From JBMNQS01 sp050944255 (GTDB lineage: Bacteria; Bacillota; Clostridia; Christensenellales; Maliibacteriaceae): DNA of 11,911 nucleotides. The translations under genes and the position numbers were made by a program. Within the stretch, counting starts at the first letter, position 1. Each line of letters starts with the position of its first letter. Shown piece after piece: positions 1 to 6,916 of the stretch. Where the stretch lies: assembly GCA_050944255.1 (NCBI GenBank), contig JBMNQS010000067.1, forward strand, positions 1 through 11,911. The letters run 5' to 3'. The notes below the pieces were generated by a model that saw only the letters and a list, made by a program, of their open reading frames with translations, did not search any database and was not told the origin of the DNA.

Positions 1-866
1 CCCTTTCGGGAAACGGAGATGCCCGCGGCCCTGGTGGCAAAGGATACGGCGTCTATAATCGGCATGCCGCTGATCAGCCCGAAGGCGAACGCCGCCGTAA
101 AGCAGTCGCCCGCGGCGGTGGTGTCCACGGCCTTCACCGATACGGCGGGCACCGTCTTTGTGGTGCCGCCAATCTCATTGACAAACACGCCGTCCTCGCC
201 CAGCGTCACCAGCACGCAGCCTGCGCCGGCTTCCTTCAGCTTGTCGCTGGAGGCCTTTATGGTATCCTCTCCGGCAGGCATCCCGGTAATCTGCTCCAGC
301 TCCACCTGGTTGGGCTTGATATAGTCCACGTATGGCAGTATCTCCCACGGGAACGCCTTCGGCGCGGGGGCCGGGTCCAGTATGACGGTCTTGCCCAGCG
401 CCTTGGCGCGCCTGGCCGCATGGATCACCGTATCGATGGGGATTTCCATCTGCATGATGACGATGTCGGCCTGCTCGATCGCGTCCATATTCGCGTCCAC
501 ATACGCCTTGGACACTTTAAGGTTGGCGCCCTGTATGACGATGATGCTGTTGTCGCCGGTGATGTTGGACACGGTAATCAGCGCCATGCCCGTGGCGGCG
601 TCCTCCGCGGCCAGAATGCGGGAGGTGTCCACGCCGGAATCGGACATGCTGGCAAGCAGCATCTTCGCGTAATCGTCGGCGCCCACCGCGCCCAAAAAGG
701 ATACGTCGGCGCCAAGTTTTCCCAGCGCAACGGCCTGGTTGGCGCCCTTGCCGCCGGGGATCAGTTCAAAGCCCTCCACCACGAGGGACTCCCCCATGCG
801 GGGCATGGCGTCCACATTCACCACCAGGTCCATATTGATGCTGCCGATGACCACTACCTTTTTCAT
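1..866 (-). CDS. rbsK: Ribokinase, 3' end beyond window
   Basis: Ribokinase of the PfkB sugar-kinase family; it phosphorylates D-ribose to ribose 5-phosphate in the cytoplasm. I translated 288 codons from ATG at 866; the frame is still open at base 1. The N-terminus starts MKKVVVIGSINMDLVV, the usual ribokinase beginning, followed by GGKGANQA at about residues 38-45 (sugar site) and DTTAAGDCF at about 248-256, where Asp254 is the expected catalytic base. The last visible residues, ISVSRK, match the normal end region, so only about 15-20 residues of a roughly 305-residue family should be missing. A ribosome binding site (GAGGAAA) lies 7 bases before the ATG. It sits 68 bp downstream of the deacetylase gene and appears to have its own promoter. 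A related PfkB kinase acting on another sugar cannot be excluded, but the motifs fit ribokinase well. No ribose transporter is visible here. Confidence 0.93.
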   Translation of the reverse strand, partial: MKKVVVIGSINMDLVVNVDAMPRMGESLVVEGFELIPGGKGANQAVALGKLGADVSFLGAVGADDYAKMLLASMSDSGVDTSRILAAEDAATGMALITVSNITGDNSIIVIQGANLKVSKAYVDANMDAIEQADIVIMQMEIPIDTVIHAARRAKALGKTVILDPAPAPKAFPWEILPYVDYIKPNQVELEQITGMPAGEDTIKASSDKLKEAGAGCVLVTLGEDGVFVNEIGGTTKTVPAVSVKAVDTTAAGDCFTAAFAFGLISGMPIIDAVSFATRAAGISVSRK

Positions 867-902
867 AGCATTTCCTCGCTTTCGTACACTTGCGTTACCG
901 CC

Positions 903-931
903 ATTATACTACAGGAATATAAAAAGCTGAA
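903..931 (-). promoter_or_regulatory. Predicted sigma-A promoter of rbsK
   Basis: On the minus strand TTCAGC (926-931), a 17-base spacer and a perfect TATAAT (903-908) lie 37-65 bases upstream of the rbsK start codon, in the gap after the deacetylase stop. The -10 is ideal and the -35 weak. This suggests rbsK can be transcribed separately and may need an activator or be expressed at moderate level. No catabolite-repression (cre) palindrome was seen. Confidence 0.55.
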
Positions 932-934
932 CCA

Positions 935-2398
935 CTAATCCTTTTTGGGCAGGGCGGAAAATACGCCCGTTGTGATATCCTGCCCGCGAAGGCGGATCAG
1001 GTGATCCACCGTGATGAAGGCATAGCCGTCGTCGGACAGCTTCCTTATAATCAGTCGCGCCGCCTCGACGCTCTGCGGGTGGATGTCGTGCATCAGGATA
1101 ATATCGCCGTCCTTCGTATGCTCCACCACGCTGCGGGCAATTTTTTTCGGGTCTTTCTCCTTCCAGTCCTGCGGGTCCACCGACCACAGCACGATATTGG
1201 CATCTGTATCCCGTATGATCCGCTGGTCATAAGATCCGTAGGGCGGGCGCATGGCAGTGGGCCTCTGCCCGGTGGCCGCCATGATGATGGCCGCGGTATC
1301 CTCTATCTCTCTTTTGCGCTCGAGATCCCCCAGCTTGGTCAGTTCCTTATGGTTTTGGGTATGGCTGCCAAGCTGATGTCCTTCCAGAACGATCCGGTGC
1401 AGCAGCTCCGGATAGAATTCGGCTCTGGAGCCCAGCACAAAGAAGGTGGCCTTGGCGCCGGTATCGCGCAAAATATCCAGCAGTTGCGACGTGCGGACAG
1501 CATGAGGGCCATCGTCAAACGTAAGGGCCACCAGCTTTTTGTTCTCCAGGACAACATCTTCCTGCAGATTGAAAGCCGGCGTCGGCAAAGGCGCTCCGGC
1601 GAGGGGCCGCGTTTCAGGAACAATATCCTCTTTATCTTCAAACTCCGGGCGCAGCATTCCTTTCAGATCCCGAAGATCAATGGCATAGCGGTCCGTGGAA
1701 TTCAAGAGCGAGCCGATCTGATGCGGATCAAAAAACAGTATCAGCTTATCCGGCTCCAGCGCAAACCTGGAGAAGTTTTCCGCCGTGGGCTTTAAGCCCT
1801 CCACAAGAAACGCGGCCTCGCCGCTTCTTTGATACGGCGGCGTTCGGATCAGGCCGTCATAAACCATGCCTGAAAGGACCTTCAGGTAATCGTCCGAGGC
1901 CAGGATATCCTTCAGCGTATATAACCGGCCCGAAGCCAGGTTATAGGTGACGGTGTCAATCCGGCGCTCCCCGTCCGCCGCGTGCCGGGCAATATGGGTG
2001 TCAAAGACAAAACTGGCGGTATGCTGATCGTAGCGATAGACCTCAAAGTGTATGTAAAGTTCATCCTTGTGGCCGTCGATTGCCGGCGTGGCACCGGCTT
2101 TAAAGGCATTGACCTGGGCGTCGATCATGTCCGCAATCGCTTGATTGACCCGCGGATTTTTCGTTTTGGGGTAGTGCACGGCGATACTGGATTCCCCGTT
2201 TTGGATGATCGATTCGATTTCAATCCCCGACAATGCCTCATCCTTGGAAAGCGGCATCCGCATATTGGAGGGCGCCGGAGCGCCGTCCTTTTTGGGCAGC
2301 AGTAAAAAGCCGCTTGCAGAAAGCAGCGCGGCGGCCAGCAGGAAAATGCTCAGGCATATGACGGTCCTTTTTCTTTGAGCCTGCGTCTTTAATCTCAT
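935..2398 (-). CDS. Membrane-anchored polysaccharide deacetylase, PdaC-like (DUF3298 + NodB)
   Basis: Probable extracellular peptidoglycan or polysaccharide N-deacetylase. Numbered from ATG at 2398 (487 aa), there is a Lys/Arg-rich start, one membrane segment at about 12-34, an RsiV/DUF3298-type region at about 48-250, then a C-terminal NodB domain with all five motifs: TFDDGP (293-298), HTQNH (346-350), RPPYG (384-388), DPQDW (408-412) and LMHDIH (435-440). Asp296, His346 and His350 are the expected metal ligands and Asp295 the base. The domain order resembles B. subtilis PdaC, a peptidoglycan MurNAc deacetylase; the substrate here is inferred only. The start is uncertain: the frame is open to a TTG at 2434 with an ATG at 2428, and none has an ideal ribosome binding site. 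I prefer 2398 because the anchor then directly follows a short basic tail. It lies between the radical SAM gene (upstream) and rbsK (downstream), with no clear functional link to either. Confidence 0.9.
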   Translation of the reverse strand: MRLKTQAQRKRTVICLSIFLLAAALLSASGFLLLPKKDGAPAPSNMRMPLSKDEALSGIEIESIIQNGESSIAVHYPKTKNPRVNQAIADMIDAQVNAFKAGATPAIDGHKDELYIHFEVYRYDQHTASFVFDTHIARHAADGERRIDTVTYNLASGRLYTLKDILASDDYLKVLSGMVYDGLIRTPPYQRSGEAAFLVEGLKPTAENFSRFALEPDKLILFFDPHQIGSLLNSTDRYAIDLRDLKGMLRPEFEDKEDIVPETRPLAGAPLPTPAFNLQEDVVLENKKLVALTFDDGPHAVRTSQLLDILRDTGAKATFFVLGSRAEFYPELLHRIVLEGHQLGSHTQNHKELTKLGDLERKREIEDTAAIIMAATGQRPTAMRPPYGSYDQRIIRDTDANIVLWSVDPQDWKEKDPKKIARSVVEHTKDGDIILMHDIHPQSVEAARLIIRKLSDDGYAFITVDHLIRLRGQDITTGVFSALPKKD

Positions 2399-2467
2399 AG
2401 CTCCGCTTTCGGCATAAAAATCGGCCATTGCCAAGGCGAACCGCCCAGCTCAAACGGCCCTGATATA

Positions 2468-2540
2468 GCTTATGGCCCATTGCATTAAAATACAACCGAT
2501 GGGAGCAAGCCGTCGCACAGAAGATAAAACGGCCATAAGC
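2468..2540. repeat. 10-bp inverted repeat in gap before the deacetylase gene
   Basis: GCTTATGGCC (2468-2477) and its exact complement GGCCATAAGC (2531-2540) flank 53 bases in the 202-bp gap between the radical SAM stop (2601) and the chosen deacetylase start (2398). Inside, CCCAT (2476-2480) and ATGGG (2499-2503) could pair as well, as an alternative. This may be a folded leader or a remnant of a small repeat. No U-run follows, so it is not a standard terminator. No strong promoter was recognised in the gap. Confidence 0.4.
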
Positions 2541-2600
2541 GCGGCGGCCTTTCGCAGCCAACACAAACGCGAGCAGCGCAGTTAAATGCCCTTCATGTTT

Positions 2601-3989
2601 TTATTTGGCCGCTGCCTGCTGCCCGTCGCCGCAGTCGGCACACCCGCCGCACTGGGTCCACAGGCGCTCGGCGACGGGCGCCCACCTCCCGGCGGCGTCC
2701 TGGCATTTGGCCGCCAGGTCGCGCACATCCTCCGGGTGCTGCAGATCCGTGCTCCTGGCGCCGGATTTCTCCACCATATCCGCCAGCGCTCCCGGATTAT
2801 CCAGCAGCGGACAGGGGCGCAGGTGGTTGTCGTTGAAGGGCTGACCCTCATAATAAGCCCTGAAAAGGGGCGATTGGTACGCTTGCAGCAGCGTCACTTC
2901 CCTGATATTGGAGTCCGAATAATGGATAAAGGCGCAGGGCTCGATATCGCCGTTGGCGTTGATGTGCAGGTAGCTTCTTCCGCCGGCTATACAGCCCTTT
3001 ACATATTCGCCGTCGTTCCAGAAGTCTATGGTGAAAATCGGCTTGGTGTTTCGCAGCGCTCTTATCTGGTGGTACATGTATTCCCGCTGGCCGGCCGTGG
3101 CGATCAGCTCGGTGCAGGCCCCCTTGCCTACCGGCATGTAGGTGAAAAACCACGCAAACTTGCAGCCGCGCCGGATCATGTCGTCGAAATACGCCTCGCT
3201 GCCGATGATTTGCGTATTCGCGCTGGTATAACAGCAGGACGCGCCGAAGGGCAGTTTCTTTTTCTTCAGGATGTCCATGGCGCGCACGACGGCCTTGTAG
3301 GTGCCCGCACCGCGCCGGGCGTCGGTTTCCTCTTCAAAGCCCTCGATGCTGATGGCGGGAATGAAATTTTTGACCCGGAGCATCTCTCCTGCGAACTTTT
3401 CGTCAATCAGCGTGCCGTTGGTAAAGGCCAGAAATACGCACTCGGGATGCGCCTGGCACAATCGGACGATATCGTCCTTCCTCACCAGAGGCTCGCCGCC
3501 GGAATAGATGTACATGTAGGTGCCAAGGGCCTTGCCCTGCTCGATAATGCAGTTGAGCGTGGCATAGCTCATGGAAAGCCCGCCGCCATATTCCGCCGCC
3601 CAGCAGCCGGTGCACTTGAGGTTGCACGCTGAGGTGGGGTCCATCAGAATGGCCCAGGGAATGTTGCAGCCATACAACTTTTTATTGGCGTTCTGCCGGG
3701 CCGGGCCGATGATGGCATTATGGATGACAAGGTTTTCAAACAGTGTTTTCCTTACCTGGGAATCCACGTCCGTCCACAAGCTTGCCATCAACTGATACCA
3801 ATTGGAATCCTTATCGTGAATAAAGTTCCTAAAGGCGTTTCTCTGGCTCAAAAGGGTGTCCTTGGGATCAAGCCGGTCCACCCAGTTCAACAATTTGGGA
3901 AGGCTCTTCTCCGGCGGCTCATCCAGCAGTTTCAATGCCCTTTTAACCGCGTACGCCGTCACATGCTCCTTTATGGTCATCCCGTTCAT
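2601..3989 (-). CDS. Radical SAM enzyme with SPASM-like cysteine-rich C-terminus
   Basis: Radical S-adenosylmethionine enzyme; substrate unknown. From ATG at 3989 (462 aa) there is a helical N-terminal region of about 105 residues, then CNLKCTGC (CxxxCxxC, Cys122/126/129) for the 4Fe-4S cluster, GGEP at 164-167 for SAM binding, and a SPASM-like tail with Cys333 (KGCIAGG), Cys352 (EPCAFIHY) and Cys393 (RPCPLLD) that probably holds an auxiliary cluster. A further CGGCADC (Cys447/450/453) sits at the extreme C-terminus. The start at 3989 is chosen because AAAGGAG ends 8 bases before it; an ATG at 3995 is too close to that site and 3980 too far. SPASM enzymes often modify peptides or proteins, but no precursor peptide ORF was found beside it. 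It is divergent from a cysteine-less paralog. The MoaA/NifB/PqqE-like assignment is secure; the reaction is not. Confidence 0.92.
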   Translation of the reverse strand: MNGMTIKEHVTAYAVKRALKLLDEPPEKSLPKLLNWVDRLDPKDTLLSQRNAFRNFIHDKDSNWYQLMASLWTDVDSQVRKTLFENLVIHNAIIGPARQNANKKLYGCNIPWAILMDPTSACNLKCTGCWAAEYGGGLSMSYATLNCIIEQGKALGTYMYIYSGGEPLVRKDDIVRLCQAHPECVFLAFTNGTLIDEKFAGEMLRVKNFIPAISIEGFEEETDARRGAGTYKAVVRAMDILKKKKLPFGASCCYTSANTQIIGSEAYFDDMIRRGCKFAWFFTYMPVGKGACTELIATAGQREYMYHQIRALRNTKPIFTIDFWNDGEYVKGCIAGGRSYLHINANGDIEPCAFIHYSDSNIREVTLLQAYQSPLFRAYYEGQPFNDNHLRPCPLLDNPGALADMVEKSGARSTDLQHPEDVRDLAAKCQDAAGRWAPVAERLWTQCGGCADCGDGQQAAAK

Positions 3990-4020
3990 GATCATCGCTC
4001 CTTTCCGTGCTCTTGCCGCC

Positions 4021-4049
4021 ATTGTAAATAGCGGCGCCTGATTTGTCAC
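4021..4049 (-). promoter_or_regulatory. Predicted sigma-A promoter of the radical SAM gene
   Basis: Minus-strand GTGACA (4044-4049), a 17-base spacer and TACAAT (4021-4026) match the sigma-A consensus at 5 of 6 positions in each box. The start of transcription would be near 4014, giving a leader of about 25 bases that contains the AAAGGAG ribosome binding site. The -35 is covered by a dyad (4042-4059), which suggests repression. Confidence 0.7.
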
Positions 4050-4059
4050 CGGACACAAA
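4042..4059. promoter_or_regulatory. 18-bp dyad overlapping the radical SAM -35 box (candidate operator)
   Basis: TTTGTCACCGGACACAAA reads nearly the same on both strands (TTTGT, two mismatched pairs, CCGG centre, ACAAA; 14 of 18 bases symmetric). It covers the -35 box of the minus promoter. A shorter overlapping dyad, TGTC-N4-GACA, is inside it (4044-4055). A bound regulator would block the polymerase. No intact regulator gene is adjacent, so the binder is unknown. Confidence 0.4.
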
Positions 4060-4109
4060 AAGGGCCCTGTTTCCTTTTGGGCGCAAACGGCATGAATGGT
4101 TCGTTTTGG

Positions 4110-4129
4110 GACATTTTTTTAAAATTGTC
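4110..4129. promoter_or_regulatory. 20-bp dyad overlapping the -35 box of the plus-strand paralog (candidate operator)
   Basis: GACA and TGTC arms enclose a TTTT/AAAA centre (16 of 20 bases symmetric). The right arm overlaps the TTGTCA -35 box of the plus promoter. The TGTC/GACA half-sites recur in the dyad at 4042-4059, hinting at a common regulator for the two divergent genes, though spacing and centre differ. Confidence 0.3.
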
Positions 4130-4153
4130 ACTGTCATCGCAACGGCATATGAT
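4125..4153 (+). promoter_or_regulatory. Predicted sigma-A promoter of the cysteine-less paralog
   Basis: TTGTCA (4125-4130), a 17-base spacer and TATGAT (4148-4153) match the sigma-A consensus 5/6 and 5/6. The start would be near 4160, leaving a short leader with GAGAGGGA (4171-4178) as ribosome binding site 8 bases before the ATG at 4187. A T/A-rich stretch just upstream (4113-4124) may act as an UP-like element. This is one of the clearest promoters in the window. Confidence 0.75.
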
Positions 4154-4186
4154 TTAAAGTAAACGTGTAAGAGAGGGATCGTACTT

Positions 4187-5185
4187 ATGAAATTGGACAT
4201 CAGGCGCTCCATGATCGAGACCATCGTCAATAAAACACTGAAAGATATTGAAAGGGACCCCGACCGCAGTATCCGCAATTTGGTGGATATGGGCGAGAAT
4301 TTTTCAACGGGCCGTTTCCAGAAATACCTCTTTGAAATTGCGCAGGCCATGCTGGAGGATAAAAACAGCGGTTACTATACCGTTGTTAAAAACGCTGTGG
4401 CCCATATCAGCCATGACAGGCTCCGCACTTTCGGCGTGAATATGGGTTACAACAGCTTTACCGTGGGTGCCGCCACCATTCGCAAAAACGAGGAAAATTA
4501 CGGATTCAATTTTCCCTGGACGCTGATGTTCCGCTTTGAGGAGGGCGGTCTGCTGGTCAGCCAGATAGACGATGTCATCGCACAGGCCAAAAAACTGGGG
4601 CTTCATACCTTTTTCTTTACCTGCACGGCCGGTCACCTGGCTCCGCTGCAGACGCTGTTCAAAGCCCATCCGGACTGCGCTTTCATCCTGCGTATCGACG
4701 GGCCTGTAAAGGATCTATACCTCGATGGATTTCTTCCCTTTAACCATCTGCTGGTCAGCCTGGACGCGCAGCAGGAGGACTGCTTTGAACAGGCCGCGCA
4801 CCTGAAGGATAAAAAAATGCTCTACGGCGTGCACCGCCTCTACGGCGCGCAGGACATTCAGGACATATTGTCCGGAAAATGGCTGGAACATATGAGCCGC
4901 TCCGCAGGCGTATTCGCCATCTTTGTCGCCAAAGATGATTGCCCGCAGCATGCGCGCGAACAGGTGAAGGCCTATGTGCGCCAGCTGCGGATACGCCTGA
5001 CGCACCCCATTGTGACTATGGATATACCCTCGGACATCCTCGCCATTGACGAAGTCATTTCCCGGCAGCCGTGCATGCTGTCCATTGCCCCCGATGGAAA
5101 AATCAACGATACCGCTACGTACCTTTTGGACGCAGCGCTCTTTGACACGCTGAAAAAAGCGATGCCTTCGGTGACCTATATTTGA
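4187..5185 (+). CDS. Cysteine-less radical SAM paralog (probable pseudoenzyme)
   Basis: 332-residue homolog of the divergent radical SAM enzyme, without its cluster site. The shared frame is clear: a helical N-terminus; DKNSGYY at 58-64 against DKDSNWY; YGFNFPW at 105-111 against YGCNIPW; IAQAKKLG at 131-138 against IEQGKALG; KAHPDCAF at 159-166 against QAHPECVF; and LSIAPDGKIND at 298-308 against LHINANGDIEP of the SPASM start. Directly after YGFNFPW, where the enzyme has CNLKCTGC and flanking residues, about 14 residues are missing. GGEP is also gone (TCTAGH instead). The five remaining cysteines (146, 164, 199, 252, 296) do not form a cluster motif. The reading frame is otherwise open, with a good promoter, ribosome binding site and terminator, so it is probably expressed, not decayed. 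It may scaffold, regulate or present substrate for the active enzyme. That role is inference from position and homology only. Confidence 0.8.
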   Translation: MKLDIRRSMIETIVNKTLKDIERDPDRSIRNLVDMGENFSTGRFQKYLFEIAQAMLEDKNSGYYTVVKNAVAHISHDRLRTFGVNMGYNSFTVGAATIRKNEENYGFNFPWTLMFRFEEGGLLVSQIDDVIAQAKKLGLHTFFFTCTAGHLAPLQTLFKAHPDCAFILRIDGPVKDLYLDGFLPFNHLLVSLDAQQEDCFEQAAHLKDKKMLYGVHRLYGAQDIQDILSGKWLEHMSRSAGVFAIFVAKDDCPQHAREQVKAYVRQLRIRLTHPIVTMDIPSDILAIDEVISRQPCMLSIAPDGKINDTATYLLDAALFDTLKKAMPSVTYI

Positions 5186-5191
5186 ACGGAC

Positions 5192-5224
5192 AAAAAAAGA
5201 GCTTTGAAAACAAAGCTCTTTTTT
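5192..5224. terminator. Bidirectional intrinsic terminator between convergent genes
   Basis: An 8-bp stem GAGCTTTG/CAAAGCTC (5199-5206, 5211-5218) with AAAA loop is flanked by seven A on the left and six T on the right, which extend the pairing. It works in both directions: for the plus paralog ending at 5185 and the minus bicupin gene ending at 5235. Confidence 0.88.
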
Positions 5225-5234
5225 ATTGCCCCGT

Positions 5235-6161
5235 TCAGAACTCCCCCTCCACCGCAAAGAGGCAGCGGGCCCTTGGCGTGTCGTAATTGATCAGGCAGTA
5301 CTCGGTGTTTTCGGGAAGATAGAGCCCTTCGTACCTCCTGAGGATATAGGTCTCGCGCTTCTGGGTTAAGTACACGGTCATTGTGCCGTCCAGGCCGATG
5401 AGCACCGCCTGGCCGCCATGGGAAATCGGTTCGCTGCGGCGCGTGACCGCGCCGCCTGCCGGCAGGATGTATTCGCCCATATGCATATAGTCGTTGGAAA
5501 CGGAAAATTTGGTCAGCATCGGACGCACATCGCCGTGGATGGCCAGAAGTTTCCGGCCTTGCGTAACATGATACAGAAGATTTTTCTCCCTGAGGAGCGG
5601 GCCCGGCGCCGGCCAGCAGCCCACGTCCGCCACAGTGCCGTAGCGCTGAGGCTCGTCCCAGTCGCCGGGGGTATTCAGTTGATCGTTGTGCTTTCCCTTC
5701 AGCAGCTTTTTGGGACCGCCGGTATCGGTGGGAAAGAGCTGATCCTCCACGATTTTGGGCGCGATGACGGCAAACACCTTCACACGCTCCTGTTCAAAAT
5801 TGTACGCGCTGTGCAAAACGCCTTTGGGGATGAGGAGCGCCTCGTCGCACTTAACGCCAATAGCCTGTCCCGTCTGCGGGTTGTACTGGGTAATGGTGCC
5901 TTCCGCGATGAAGTAGGCCTCGTCGCCCGGGTGATAATCGGGGGGGTTGAAAAAACCGCCGGGCCCGATCTCCATGGAGCAGACAGTCAGTTTGTCCGAT
6001 GAGTAATACATGTAGTTCAGATCGCTGTAATCCAGCCCGAAATCCGGATAGACGAACTGCCCGATGTTGCCGCCGTCCAAAAAGAGGGGCTCCGTCTTTG
6101 CTTCCGGGGTATAGGGATGGTTGCCAAACACCGCCTTGGCCTTGCTGCTGCCGCTGTTCAT
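5235..6161 (-). CDS. Bicupin-fold protein, function unknown
   Basis: 308-residue protein with two cupin barrels. The first keeps metal-site motifs: PPDYHPGDEAYFIAEG (73-88), where Asp75, His77 and Glu81 stand in the usual ligand positions (Asp replaces the first His), and IPKGVLHSAYN (111-121), fitting PxGxxHxxxN with His117. The second barrel (about 225-308) has only His248, and YLPENTEYCLINY (281-293) lacks the second-motif His, so it is probably structural. Cupins with one active barrel include isomerases, hydrolases, dioxygenases and sugar-processing enzymes; the sequence does not tell which. An AAAGGAG site lies 7 bases before ATG 6161. It is 40 bp downstream of a broken TetR gene in the same direction, so it was probably in an operon with, and controlled by, that regulator. 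The terminator at 5192-5224 ends it. Confidence 0.82.
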   Translation of the reverse strand: MNSGSSKAKAVFGNHPYTPEAKTEPLFLDGGNIGQFVYPDFGLDYSDLNYMYYSSDKLTVCSMEIGPGGFFNPPDYHPGDEAYFIAEGTITQYNPQTGQAIGVKCDEALLIPKGVLHSAYNFEQERVKVFAVIAPKIVEDQLFPTDTGGPKKLLKGKHNDQLNTPGDWDEPQRYGTVADVGCWPAPGPLLREKNLLYHVTQGRKLLAIHGDVRPMLTKFSVSNDYMHMGEYILPAGGAVTRRSEPISHGGQAVLIGLDGTMTVYLTQKRETYILRRYEGLYLPENTEYCLINYDTPRARCLFAVEGEF

Positions 6162-6201
6162 AATACCGCTCCTTTACATGTGTTGATAGCAAAACACTTT
6201 C

Positions 6202-6755
6202 TTATTCGCCTTGTTTTCGCGTCACTTTCTCAATCCGCGCTGCCATGACGTGAAGCATCTCACGGCTAAGTTCCAAGAATTTCTCCGCGGAAAGCTCTTC
6301 GTGCCAGACCAGCCACTTTTCTAGAGCCAGCAGGTTGATGTCCGTAAAAAACTCCACCAAAAACGCCTGGTTCTCAGAGCCCTCATAAACTTCCTGCATG
6401 TTGGCGGTCACCAGCGGCTTTAAAACCATGGAAAAGTATTCCCTGAAGGAATTTTGGTCCTCCACCTGCAGCGCGTTGGCATAAAATTTTCGATTCTTAT
6501 AGAAATAATCACAGGTGTCCTGCAGAAAAGCCCAGCCGTCCTCATAATATTTATCCTGCACGACCTCCCAAAACTCGGTATAGAAAATCCAGTTGACAAG
6601 ATCGTACTTATCGCGAAAATGATAATAAAAACTCTTGCGCTCAGGCCGCAGGTTTCGCAGATATCCCCCACGCTGATCTTGGCAAAAGGCTTTTTTTCCA
6701 TCAGTTCCTTCATGGTTTGGGCCAAGGCGCGTTTTGTAATGGTTGAACCGGCCAG
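6202..6755 (-). pseudogene. TetR-family regulator (DhaS-like), frameshifted
   Basis: A TetR/AcrR-type repressor split across two frames. From 6755 the frame reads AGSTITKRALAQTMKELMEK, then ISVGDICETCGLS of the helix-turn-helix. The next residues, KSFYYHFRDKYDLVNWIF and the ligand-binding part to the stop at 6202, are in the next frame. The change maps to about 6637-6642: minus-strand CTGAGCGCAAGAG would read CTGAGCCGCAAGAG with one C restored, giving GLSRKSFYYHF, the normal family sequence. With that base the gene is 185 codons including stop. The start is also odd: the good AAAGGAAG site (6763-6770) is 7 bases before CTG (6755), where homologs usually begin; in-frame TTG at 6773 and 6785 lack a site. 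A sequencing error is possible, but no homopolymer is present. If real, the DNA-binding domain is cut and the bicupin gene downstream would be deregulated. The promoter is at 6815-6842. Confidence 0.8.
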
Positions 6756-6814
6756 AGGGCAACTTCCTTTCAAAACTCTAAACAAAGACGGACAAACAGG
6801 TTATCTTCTCCATA

Positions 6815-6842
6815 ATTATATCATATCGTTTGCCTCGTGCAA
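6815..6842 (-). promoter_or_regulatory. Predicted sigma-A promoter of the tetR-bicupin unit
   Basis: Minus-strand TTGCAC (6837-6842), a 16-base spacer and perfect TATAAT (6815-6820) lie 60 bp upstream of the presumed CTG start. No long symmetric operator was identified; only ATATGATAT next to the -10 is weakly symmetric. The promoter stays intact although the regulator is broken, so the bicupin gene can still be read. Confidence 0.65.
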
Positions 6843-6916
6843 TGCGGGATATCTTTTCTTGCATAAGACTTCAAAAATAAAAGAGGCGGCCGGATTTTAC
6901 GCTATGCGAAAATCTC

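Noticed and set aside
1001..1795. 264-codon plus ORF opposite the deacetylase
   Set aside because: Overlaps the NodB domain, whose motifs are all on the minus strand; no family resemblance.
2238..2564. 108-codon minus ORF before the deacetylase
   Set aside because: Overlaps the deacetylase N-terminus in another frame; composition is not protein-like and no start signal is seen.
2586..3632. Long plus-strand ORF of 348 codons opposite the radical SAM gene
   Set aside because: It is the reverse shadow of a clear radical SAM coding sequence; the product has no recognisable domain.
4187..5185. Paralog as an ordinary decayed pseudogene
   Set aside because: The frame is intact over 332 codons with a near-consensus promoter, ribosome binding site and terminator; loss is confined to the cofactor site.
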